Below, in pieces: positions 23,901 through 30,758 of a stretch of 30,758 nt of DNA. The notes under the pieces were generated by a model. It did no database searches, had not been told where the DNA came from, and worked only from the letters and a program-made list of their open reading frames with translations. The DNA is taken from assembly GCA_964616165.1 (NCBI GenBank), contig CAZTTS010000012.1, forward strand, positions 1 to 30,758, given 5' to 3'. Both the position numbers and the translations under genes were made by a program. This stretch comes from CAZCCM01 sp964616165. Lineage in GTDB: Bacteria > Bacillota > Clostridia > TANB77 > CAG-508. The number at the start of each line of letters is the position of its first letter. Position 1 is the first letter of the stretch.

Positions 23901-25723
23901 TTTCCTCCACCAAATACACATGCTTGTGAAGGTATACTTGATTCTTCTGAACCAATTATAGCTCCTTTTCCTACACTAATATTTGTATTATTATATACTA
24001 TTGCAGTAACACCATTTCCACCAGCATAAACAGAACCCTCTATTTCTGCATCCTTTATTCTTAAGAAAGTAGAACCTCTTACTATTCCTTCATTTCCTCC
24101 ACCATATACATTGTCTGTAATATATCCACCATATATTTCTACATTAGTATTATTAGTAACTTCTGCAGCATCTCCACCACCAAATATAGTTTCTATTTCT
24201 CCATCATTTATTATAACATTGGTAGTCGGCACTGTTGCCATATTCCCACCACCATAAACTGTAGAAATAGTTCCACCTTCTATATAAACATTTGGAGTTA
24301 GAGTTGTTCCACCTTGATTATTTCCACCATATACATTGTTTACAATTCCATCATTAATTACAACCGATGATGATTGAACAGTTCCAATTACATTAGAACC
24401 CCCAAATATATTACCACTAATTGATCCACCATTTATTTCTACATTAGTATTTCCTGCATTAGTCGAGTTAGAACCACCATATATATTAGTTAAAGTTCCC
24501 GAATTAATAGTAACATTAGTAGTATTAGTAATACCTCCAGCATTATTTCCACCAAATGCATTTTGCATTGTTCCACCTGTTACTAAAACATTAGATGTTG
24601 TAACAGTACCAGATGTATTTGAACCACCATATACACTTTGAGAAATAGTTCCACCTTGAATATTTACATATGTATTAGTTGCATTTGCTGAACGAGAACC
24701 ACCATATACATTAGTTATATTTCCATTTGTAACTGTCACATTAGTTGTTCCAGAGTTTGCTTGATTTCCACCACCATACACACTAGGTACTGTTCCGTTT
24801 TGAACTAATACATTAGAAACATTAGTAGTTCCACCTTGATTGTTTCCACCATAAACTTCAGTTGCAGTACCAGATACAACAGTTATATTAGATGTTTGAA
24901 CAGTTCCAGTTAAATTAGAACCTCCAACAATTGTAGTAACATTTGCTCCATCTAAAGCTATATTTGTTGTTGTAGCACCTGCTCTATTTCCTCCACCATA
25001 TACATTTGTTACAGTACCACTTTCTAAATTTACATTAGATGTTGTTACATCTGCTTGGTTTCCACCACCATAAATATTAGAACATGTACCTCCTAAAAGA
25101 TTTACTTCTGTACTGCCATTAACAACTCCAACATTTCCTCCACCAAAAATGTTTTGAGTATGTGTACCACTTATAATATTTATTTCAGTATTTGTTTCTG
25201 TCGGAGCAATGTTTCCACCACCATAAATACTTATTGATGTTGAAGTTTCTAGATTAATTGTTGATTTTCCTGTAAGTTTTGCCATATTAGGATATTGACT
25301 AAGTCCAGCGCCACCACCATATATAACTCCAGATAAAGTAGGTGCTCCATCAATATTTATATTTGAAGTTCCAATTAATGCTGCAATTAAAGGTTTTGTG
25401 CTTAAATTGTATCCTCTTCCAGCACCATATATTGCACCTGTAACTGTTGGACTTCCACTTATATTTATATATGAATCTCCATAAAGAGTTCCAGCATCTG
25501 CTTGAGTAACTCTTTCAGTTAAATAATTTGTATAACCATAACCACCACCATATATATCAGCAGTTACTGTTCCTCCTGAAATATTAATGTCTATTTCAGT
25601 ATCATATGGTTGCCCATATGATCTATAAGCATCAGATGAACTTGCGTGATATCCAGACACTCCGTCCAGCTCCTGCTCCATATATATCACCAGATATTGC
25701 TCCACCAGATATATTAATTTCAA
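20963..25723 (-). CDS. Giant beta-solenoid surface protein, C-terminal part (frameshifted)
   Basis: This frame (TTG at 25723, 1586 codons) is the 3' part of one gene whose 5' part is at 25632-29393. The first 20 or so residues are an out-of-frame reading of the upstream part and not real; the true protein enters this frame at about 25664. Residues about 40-720 are some two dozen degenerate repeats of about 20-25 residues, pattern TNVxIxxGTVxxVYGGGN, a probable right-handed beta-solenoid. Then comes a long non-repetitive beta-rich region (about 720-1300) and Ig-like strands to the end (LIGTAYEYLIIK). No LPXTG, SLH or choline-binding anchor is visible, so surface retention is unexplained. The SipW-type peptidase gene follows after 33 bases. 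Probable adhesin or matrix protein. Confidence 0.8.
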   Translation of the reverse strand: MKLIYLVEQYLVIYMEQELDGVSGYHASSSDAYRSYGQPYDTEIDINISGGTVTADIYGGGYGYTNYLTERVTQADAGTLYGDSYINISGSPTVTGAIYGAGRGYNLSTKPLIAALIGTSNINIDGAPTLSGVIYGGGAGLSQYPNMAKLTGKSTINLETSTSISIYGGGNIAPTETNTEINIISGTHTQNIFGGGNVGVVNGSTEVNLLGGTCSNIYGGGNQADVTTSNVNLESGTVTNVYGGGNRAGATTTNIALDGANVTTIVGGSNLTGTVQTSNITVVSGTATEVYGGNNQGGTTNVSNVLVQNGTVPSVYGGGNQANSGTTNVTVTNGNITNVYGGSRSANATNTYVNIQGGTISQSVYGGSNTSGTVTTSNVLVTGGTMQNAFGGNNAGGITNTTNVTINSGTLTNIYGGSNSTNAGNTNVEINGGSISGNIFGGSNVIGTVQSSSVVINDGIVNNVYGGNNQGGTTLTPNVYIEGGTISTVYGGGNMATVPTTNVIINDGEIETIFGGGDAAEVTNNTNVEIYGGYITDNVYGGGNEGIVRGSTFLRIKDAEIEGSVYAGGNGVTAIVYNNTNISVGKGAIIGSEESSIPSQACVFGGGNAAATGLENVNNSHATVNIVGGTIYGNVYGGANTSVVYGATNVNIGINVSSVSGLEKDNIYISGTIFGGGEANASGSEIYDFSFISVTQAINIVIDGSDHTLFDTEGSVFGSGNASSTSGVSSILIRNYGKLNSPGKNISLQRAHSITLDNTHISLSGATDRTNEYSNVNFSVSRVDHLKVTNNSTIYMAYGANLLKELSSLVTASGSTLQQVSIDEETGATTRNVDNRIFMLEGRNLNIATNESVTAYGKVNGMSFLGLYTSRTNPNTSTGLYHHSYNNGDYISNPGTFSYNSYVLAQHKPNHDITVDGFYTNINEEDYIKSEYVGVTPEDDLYYIWLVGEALDVTTFEITLTASKYATLGTYELPLTGFSTPNTTYRMFGFSVGMESGIELVHVNDIESVASTEELANSLFGLALKASRTGWKTVGSTNYYTRDGGKYDGTNEYRSEDSTATPSFLFYLYHSQNLTLEQDLGEATIRWQVLVPIDDLNYDVKYIDIKIEMVTALYQDDFYEASITPGKEFALFTTTETNITTRSMFSSYFSLMIPEFSENKHYDDFLDYHRVIVSRYENDNPFVYPAGTKLTMLDLVNNKTYYYIVSPVDVANSKYIYALSDFIEMGTTNKMYNEAIAALQYVRTAQDLVYENFIFHTSFEDANINTDSIKNSLWMELRDDTEQTHIGVLGIARDRTKYSIYSNKDSVINLTATVSPTTVYLGDKCNLDVSTSYEQIVVDGAIVSDTTFFDQQMGLRISIIDHEGNQLGIDSLLGIRFKLDNEYYTPRVDGSVRIKIADTVSNVLSRIEIDTTYNKTLSTDDYTIQIESFGSPDGIYYGDIVSQIITKDVRIVNKIFGLKVETLDEMIVVDKETGITEYGTKALNVYTDYQSGLANPRLNMHLERRKYDSIYQREYEKVDLADYITTNLTEASQTLEYVMSTAPVNGRRTSFLTLDENLVSGTYRFVVSLYDGTNLIGTAYEYLIIK

Positions 25724-25960
25724 CTACTCCATAAAAATATGAATCACACATTATAGTTGAATTATTAGTTAATGCTGACATATTTCTTCCAAGTGAACCA
25801 CCGTAAAGTTCTACAACTGTTCCACCAGATATATTAATCTCAACTGTTCCCATAAAAGTATTTAGTGGATAATTCCAATTGCTTGGTCTTACAGAAGAAT
25901 CTCCAATTGCTCCACCTAATACTCTTCCTACACTACCAGCTTTTATATTATGAACAACAT
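23560..25960 (-). repeat. YGGGN-type protein repeat array
   Basis: DNA encoding the solenoid repeats. Minus-strand codons for Tyr-Gly-Gly-Gly-Asn recur about every 60-75 bases, with diverged intervening sequence. Examples of repeat cores: NVYGGGNRAGATTTNIAL and SVYGGGNQANSGTTNVTV. The array spans the frameshift between the two parts of the gene. Confidence 0.85.
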
Positions 25961-28900
25961 TTGAATAATTATTTCCAGCAGCTGAACCACCAACAAGTAA
26001 GTTTAAATCATAAGCATGTGTAGATGCTTTAGTACTATTTACTATATCTATTGTAATTTCTATATTAAATGGATCTTCTGCTGAACCAATGAAATTTCTA
26101 GAAGTAGTATTTTGAAGATTTGCTACAGCATTTGTTCCAGGAGAACCACCTCCAACAATTCTTCCAAATGTTCCAGATTTAATTAAAACTTTAGGATTAT
26201 TCCTTGGAAGAGTAGCATAATTATATCTATGCCACGAGCAAAATATATGAAAACCTGGAGCATTACCTGTAATCAATCCTTGGTTTGTATTAGCAGTAGT
26301 ATATCCTGTCATTGTAACTTGTTCGCCAATTGTTAAACTATATCCTTGTAAATACCAGTATAGCTGATCATTATTTCCATTTATAGTTAAATACATAAAT
26401 GTTGTATCACCATTCATATATTTATATGTTGATGAACCATTAAGCCTTATTAGTGCAGGATAATTCGTTTTCTTATATGTACCAGTTATTGTTACATCTC
26501 TTCTATATGTTGTAGTATTCTCACCTGTAAATAATGCATTATCTGTAATACTATTCATTACAACAATAACATTAGTATCTCTCGTACCATTTGTTGGCAG
26601 TTTTCCATATGCATTTGCAAAATCTCTTACAGGTGTTGTTGGAGTTAATCCATTATTATTATTATTTCCACTTGAACTTACATATATAACAGTTCTAGTT
26701 GCATATTCAAATCCGCCTTCAACAGACAGTTGTGGTATTGCATTATTAATTGCTATTAATTTATAATCATATGCTGTATCTAATCCAGTTATAAATCTTG
26801 TATCTGCACCAACAATCGCTGTTTCTTCATAACCAGATATATCTTCTTGATACCATTGGAAAGAATAATCACTATATCCCGTTAAATACCAACCTGTACC
26901 AGAGAGAACAGCTTCTGCTGTATTTTGGTTATAATTAATATTAAAAGTTATTTCTACATATAATCTTGGTATTATAAATCTATATATAGAAATATATCCA
27001 TTAGTATCTCTTGTCCTTACAACTATATCTAAATCTACATCAAAACTTGGTTGTGTATGAACATATATTGTTGATGTATTACTGCTCGTTACACCATTAA
27101 CTATCCATTGATATGTATATGGAGTAGCAGAATAATAACTATCATCTACTTGAATACGAAAAGTGTTTTCAGGATTTTCATCAATATATGCCCTTAGTCT
27201 AGGTCTTAATTGAAAACGATTTTGTGTACTATATTGCCATTTAACACTACTACTTGCAGAATTTTGATTAAGAGAATTTAAAAGAGTGTTATTATTACTC
27301 TGATAAATACCTTTGTTAACACCTTGCACATAACCTATATTCGATTGAGTTGTACTTCTTCTAGCAGTTGAAGTACCTGAAATTATAGTATTTGTGAAAG
27401 TTGTGTTATATGCTCTATACGAATTATAGCTACTTGTACAAGTAAGATTTCCTCCATCATTACCTTGCCAAAGAGTTTCTCTATTAGCATCAGTACTAGG
27501 ATTTGAAGCTTGTCTTAATTGTCCAAAAATAGGCCCTATAAAAGAATGGGTCGAATAAATCTCTCCTATATATACACAGTTTTCTGGCCAAACTGGTTGA
27601 TATCTAATTCTACCAATAATACCAGCTACTGCAAATTGTCCTGCTGAACCTGCACTATTTGCAGTAGCAGAACTCATATTAATATATCCATCAACAACAC
27701 AATTTTCAATTCTATATCTTAAATTAACACCTGGGTCTGAGGCATTAGCAGGAAGTCTTATAGCTTCGCCAACTAATCCTCCTATTAAATATTGGAATCT
27801 ATATGATCTTACTGACATTGAATAACCAGTATGATGTACATCCATATTTCTAACATTAACATTAGATATTGTAGAATTTTGGAACATAGTTCCTGTTAAT
27901 GTTCCTAAATTAATTCCAAACATTCTGTCTGTTGTTCGATTTGCTGTATTCCCTGAAAATCTCGATTCTACTATTATGTTATCTAATTCTAGATTTTCAA
28001 TTACTTGCCTATTATTAGCATTTGTTCCACCACCTATTGAACCAAAAAAACCAAAAGAAAGAACATTTCCATTAGTATTGCCTGGTAAACTACCAGAAGC
28101 TATTACTATCCCATTTTTAATTGTTCTTCCACCACCATCTAAATTTCCTCTAAATGGTCTATTGTATTCTCCTATTGGTTCCCATTCTCTGCCATCTAAA
28201 TCAATATTATTTGTTAATTGGAAATATTGATTTTCGTAGGTTACATTAGCATTAACACGATTTCTTAAATATGCTAAATCTGCACCTGATGTAATTAAAT
28301 ACGGATTATTTGCTTGACCATTTCCTAAAAAGCTTGTTGAAACACTGCCATCCCAAGTATCTGTACTAGTATTTGGGTCAAAACTTTCAGGTATTTCCAT
28401 ACCCATTGGCATCATACCACCACCTCTAGGTGGTATCGTATTTTTATAATCATTATCTCTTGATATAATTGCTAAATATTCAACTTCTCTAATTCTTATA
28501 CTTAATTCTTCTGTGTTAAAATATGTTTCTGTTATTTCGTCTATATTAAAGGTGTTTATAGGATTTCCTAAAGCATCTTTTACATCTTCTTGTCCAATAT
28601 ATTCACTCTTTTTATTTATAGAGTAAGCAGAATATACTTTATCTAAATCTACAGGATTTATTAATATTGTAAGATCTTCTTCAAGTCTAGAAAAATCAAA
28701 TTCCTCATCATTTAGTGTAAGATCTATTTTCATGATTTTATCTACTTCATGATTTTCATCTATATTATCATTTACTAAAGAATCTACTTCTAAAGGTATT
28801 TGATTCCCAATTTCTAACTCTAAATTTAATGGCATATAGGCTTTTAACAACATATTTCCTAGTATATCTTCACTCTCAATATAATCATTTTCATAAAGAT

Positions 28901-29393
28901 CTCTATAATATACTTTCTCATTAAATGTACTGTCTTGAGATACTTTTGAATTATATTCAACTGTTATTTCAACTTCTCTATTTGCTAGTTCTTCTTCATT
29001 TAAGAAAATCTTGTCTCCTGCATTTAAAACAGAATAATCGTATATTTCTCCATCTGTTTCTTCATCATCTGGATTAATATCTAAAATCTCTGTGTTTTCT
29101 ACATGGTATCCTATTGTATACACACTATTAACTTTTTCTGGAAGCAATATAAAATGACCACTGTCTCCTGAGTCAATAGCATTTAATATAATATTTTGGT
29201 CTGCTACAAGATTTTCACTATCTTTTACTGTAACTTCAATTTCAATTAATCTTTGTGCACGAGATAAACCAAGAGCAATAAATTGCAATAATAATAACAC
29301 CAATATTCCAATTACAAGGTATATTCTTGTATTCTTATTATTAGTGTTTTTATATGCTTGTTTTTTCTTAGAATTCTTCATTTTCTTCGGCAT
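25632..29393 (-). CDS. Giant beta-solenoid surface protein, N-terminal part (frameshifted)
   Basis: 1253 codons to a premature TGA. Basic N-terminus and hydrophobic segment about 25-43 ending at LGLSRAQ give an export signal. Residues 50-340 are acidic and uncharacterised. About 350-620 is a GLUG-type adhesin domain (GNGQANNPYLITSGADL, then NNIDLDGREWEPIGEYN and FRGNLDGGGRTI). About 740-900 has Ig-like strands (YTYQWIVNG, FQWYQED). From 901, VIYVSSSGNNNNNGLTPTTP opens a pectate-lyase-like beta-helix that grades into YGGGN repeats. The final residues after GAGAG are out of frame. Deleting one base (G at about 25664, plus strand) joins it to the 20963 frame, giving about 2,809 residues. RBS AAGGA 7 bases before ATG 29393. 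Probably a large adhesin or matrix scaffold. Confidence 0.85.
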   Translation of the reverse strand: MPKKMKNSKKKQAYKNTNNKNTRIYLVIGILVLLLLQFIALGLSRAQRLIEIEVTVKDSENLVADQNIILNAIDSGDSGHFILLPEKVNSVYTIGYHVENTEILDINPDDEETDGEIYDYSVLNAGDKIFLNEEELANREVEITVEYNSKVSQDSTFNEKVYYRDLYENDYIESEDILGNMLLKAYMPLNLELEIGNQIPLEVDSLVNDNIDENHEVDKIMKIDLTLNDEEFDFSRLEEDLTILINPVDLDKVYSAYSINKKSEYIGQEDVKDALGNPINTFNIDEITETYFNTEELSIRIREVEYLAIISRDNDYKNTIPPRGGGMMPMGMEIPESFDPNTSTDTWDGSVSTSFLGNGQANNPYLITSGADLAYLRNRVNANVTYENQYFQLTNNIDLDGREWEPIGEYNRPFRGNLDGGGRTIKNGIVIASGSLPGNTNGNVLSFGFFGSIGGGTNANNRQVIENLELDNIIVESRFSGNTANRTTDRMFGINLGTLTGTMFQNSTISNVNVRNMDVHHTGYSMSVRSYRFQYLIGGLVGEAIRLPANASDPGVNLRYRIENCVVDGYINMSSATANSAGSAGQFAVAGIIGRIRYQPVWPENCVYIGEIYSTHSFIGPIFGQLRQASNPSTDANRETLWQGNDGGNLTCTSSYNSYRAYNTTFTNTIISGTSTARRSTTQSNIGYVQGVNKGIYQSNNNTLLNSLNQNSASSSVKWQYSTQNRFQLRPRLRAYIDENPENTFRIQVDDSYYSATPYTYQWIVNGVTSSNTSTIYVHTQPSFDVDLDIVVRTRDTNGYISIYRFIIPRLYVEITFNINYNQNTAEAVLSGTGWYLTGYSDYSFQWYQEDISGYEETAIVGADTRFITGLDTAYDYKLIAINNAIPQLSVEGGFEYATRTVIYVSSSGNNNNNGLTPTTPVRDFANAYGKLPTNGTRDTNVIVVMNSITDNALFTGENTTTYRRDVTITGTYKKTNYPALIRLNGSSTYKYMNGDTTFMYLTINGNNDQLYWYLQGYSLTIGEQVTMTGYTTANTNQGLITGNAPGFHIFCSWHRYNYATLPRNNPKVLIKSGTFGRIVGGGSPGTNAVANLQNTTSRNFIGSAEDPFNIEITIDIVNSTKASTHAYDLNLLVGGSAAGNNYSNVVHNIKAGSVGRVLGGAIGDSSVRPSNWNYPLNTFMGTVEINISGGTVVELYGGSLGRNMSALTNNSTIMCDSYFYGVVEINISGGAISGDIYGAGAGRSVWISRKFI

Positions 29394-29593
29394 AAATATT
29401 CCTTCTATTTTCGCACACTTCCTTATATATTTAGAATATCACAAAGGAATTTAAAACTCATTATTTAGTATTTATTTGTAAGGAATATGTAATATATTTT
29501 TAGTGCTTTTTTAAGACTTAAAAAATATATATTCTCTCTATCTTTTTTAAAAATAAATTTTTAAATTTATAAAAAAATATCTTAATATTTTTC

Positions 29594-29622
29594 TTGTAAT
29601 AACTAAAAGTTTACAATATAAT
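29594..29622 (+). promoter_or_regulatory. putative promoter of the 29653 gene
   Basis: TTGTAA (29594-29599), a 17-base spacer and a perfect TATAAT (29617-29622), about 30 bases before ATG 29653. The remaining intergenic sequence (29394-29593) is AT-rich and must also hold the promoter of the divergent giant gene, which I cannot pinpoint. Confidence 0.6.
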
Positions 29623-29652
29623 CGAAGTGTATTTAATTTTTAAGGAGAAAAT

Positions 29653-30758
29653 ATGAAAAGAACTGTAGGGACTGCTGCATATGGTGTTAGGACGAAAATT
29701 ATTAAAGAAGGTGATGATTTAGTTAATATTACTGTTGATTCAGTACTAGATACTGTTAAACAACATAATTTAGAACTAAAAGAAAAAGATGTTATTGGAA
29801 TAACTGAATCTTTACTTGCTAGAGCTGAAGGAAATTATTGTACTGTTAATGATATTAGAGATTTTGCATCAAATATGTTTGGAGAAAGTCTAGCTATTGT
29901 TTTTCCTATTACATCAAGAAATAGATTTTCTTTAATTTTAAAAGGTCTTGCTATGACAGAGAAAAAAATTAATGTTTTCTTGAATTTTCCACAAGATGAA
30001 GTTGGTAATCGCCTTATGAGTGAAGAAACTATTTTAAAACATAATATTTCTACTTCAACAGATATTTTAACCGAAAAAGAATATTATGATTTAACTGATG
30101 GTGGCTATTTGCATGACTTTACTAATTTAGACTATATTGAATTATATAAAAGTTTTGCTGTTAATAACAATATAAGTATATATTTAACTAATAATCCTTT
30201 AGAAATCTTAAAATTAAATGATGAAATATTAATTGCAAATGTTCATGATAGAGAAAGATTAAAAGATCTATTTACTAAAAATAGAGCAAAAAAAGTATAT
30301 ACTCTAGCAGATATTATGAATACTCCAATAAATAATAGTGGGTATAATAAGGAATATGGGCTATATGGTTCGAATATGGCTACACCAGATTCATTAAAGC
30401 TATTCCCTAGATCATCTGATTCTTTTGTTTTAGAAATACAAGAGAATTTTAAAGAAAAAACAGGAGTTGCTCCACAAGTATTAGTTTTTGGAGATGGTGC
30501 TTTTAAAGATCCTGTTGGTCATATATGGGAACTTGCTGACCCTGTTGTTGCAATAGGCTATACTGATAGATTAGTAGGAACTCCAAATGAAATAAAATTA
30601 AAATATTATGCAGATAATGAATTTAAATGTTTAAGTGATGAAGAAAAAGAAAAGAAATTAAGAGAAAAAATTAAAGAAAACAAAAAAGAAAAAGAAAGTT
30701 CTTTAGGAACTACTCCTAGAAGAATAACAGATCTACTAGGTAGTCTTTGTGATTTAGT
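29653..30758 (+). CDS. Coenzyme F420-0:L-glutamate ligase-like protein, partial
   Basis: Open to the window end: 368 codons with no stop. The N-terminal region TAAYGVRTKIIKEGDDLV, followed by KEKDVIGITESLLARAEGNY, matches the start of the F420-0:glutamate ligase (CofE) fold, where a GDDL-type loop and an S/T-x(n)-RAEG motif bind the nucleotide. In archaea and actinobacteria CofE adds glutamate to F420-0. Low-GC fermentative Bacillota usually lack F420, and no other F420 gene is in the window, so the substrate here is unknown and may be another gamma-glutamyl acceptor. The later part (VFGDGAFKDPVGHIWELADPVVAIGY) is also conserved-looking. RBS AAGGAG 5 bases before ATG 29653. It diverges from the giant-protein gene and is probably unrelated to the surface locus. 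Confidence 0.7.
   Translation, partial: MKRTVGTAAYGVRTKIIKEGDDLVNITVDSVLDTVKQHNLELKEKDVIGITESLLARAEGNYCTVNDIRDFASNMFGESLAIVFPITSRNRFSLILKGLAMTEKKINVFLNFPQDEVGNRLMSEETILKHNISTSTDILTEKEYYDLTDGGYLHDFTNLDYIELYKSFAVNNNISIYLTNNPLEILKLNDEILIANVHDRERLKDLFTKNRAKKVYTLADIMNTPINNSGYNKEYGLYGSNMATPDSLKLFPRSSDSFVLEIQENFKEKTGVAPQVLVFGDGAFKDPVGHIWELADPVVAIGYTDRLVGTPNEIKLKYYADNEFKCLSDEEKEKKLREKIKENKKEKESSLGTTPRRITDLLGSLCDL

Noticed and set aside
23560..25960. CRISPR array or DNA satellite
   Set aside because: The repeats are protein-level, vary in DNA sequence and spacing, and lie in an open reading frame.
5394..29393. Sortase-dependent pilus locus
   Set aside because: No LPXTG-type C-terminal sorting signals and no sortase were found; the processing enzymes are SipW-type signal peptidases.
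5394..29393. Integrated prophage or mobile island
   Set aside because: No integrase, transposase, att-like repeats or phage structural genes, and base composition looks the same as in the flanking housekeeping genes.
29653..30758. Part of an F420 biosynthesis operon
   Set aside because: No other F420 gene is visible, and the neighbouring gene is a divergent surface protein.

Overview
The window is very AT-rich, uses the standard bacterial code (TGA is a stop, TGG encodes Trp) and carries AGGAG-type ribosome binding sites. It looks like a low-GC, probably uncultivated, anaerobic or fermentative member of the Bacillota. Two 100-N runs, both flanked by duplicated contig ends, suggest a draft or metagenome scaffold.

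Layout. (1) 1-837 (minus, cut by the window edge): membrane protein resembling CPBP-type intramembrane proteases. (2) 1042-4004 (plus): pflB-pflA, pyruvate formate-lyase and its radical-SAM activase, ending at a bidirectional terminator. (3) 4159-5202 (minus): trpS. (4) 5394-29393: a 24-kb surface and secretion locus, almost all on the minus strand. (5) 29653 to the window end (plus): protein with a domain like coenzyme F420-0:glutamate ligase, cut by the window edge.

The 24-kb locus is the interesting part. It holds five signal-peptidase-family genes of the SipW (Ser/His, ER-like) type within 12 kb. Three have intact Ser and His motifs, one is divergent, and one has lost both catalytic residues. 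Around them are at least seven small exported proteins with SipW-substrate-like N-termini. Two share a C-terminal DxDC motif; three share a C-terminal Trp plus Asp-Thr motif and look TasA/camelysin-like. There is also a giant exported beta-solenoid protein of about 2,800 residues, now split by a one-base frameshift.

Inside the central operon (17790 down to 8635, ten genes with small gaps or overlaps) is a cytosolic or membrane-anchored module: a McrB-like AAA+ ATPase with an N-terminal membrane segment, a DUF2357/McrC-like protein with no visible nuclease domain, and an unrecognised 366-residue protein. The next gene is a signal peptidase with a 185-residue charged cytosolic coiled-coil extension. 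My reading, which is inference, is a dedicated export, processing and assembly system for a surface fibre or matrix, with a McrBC-derived ATPase used for something other than DNA restriction.

Two plus-strand genes interrupt the locus (7729-8337, a SipW-type substrate; 18006-19007, unknown). Each ends in AT-rich tandem repeats and a bidirectional hairpin, and both assembly gaps lie just beyond these convergent zones. Both gaps look like unmerged contig overlaps (33 and 55 bp). Collapsing the second restores the C-terminus of the signal-peptidase homologue it interrupts.
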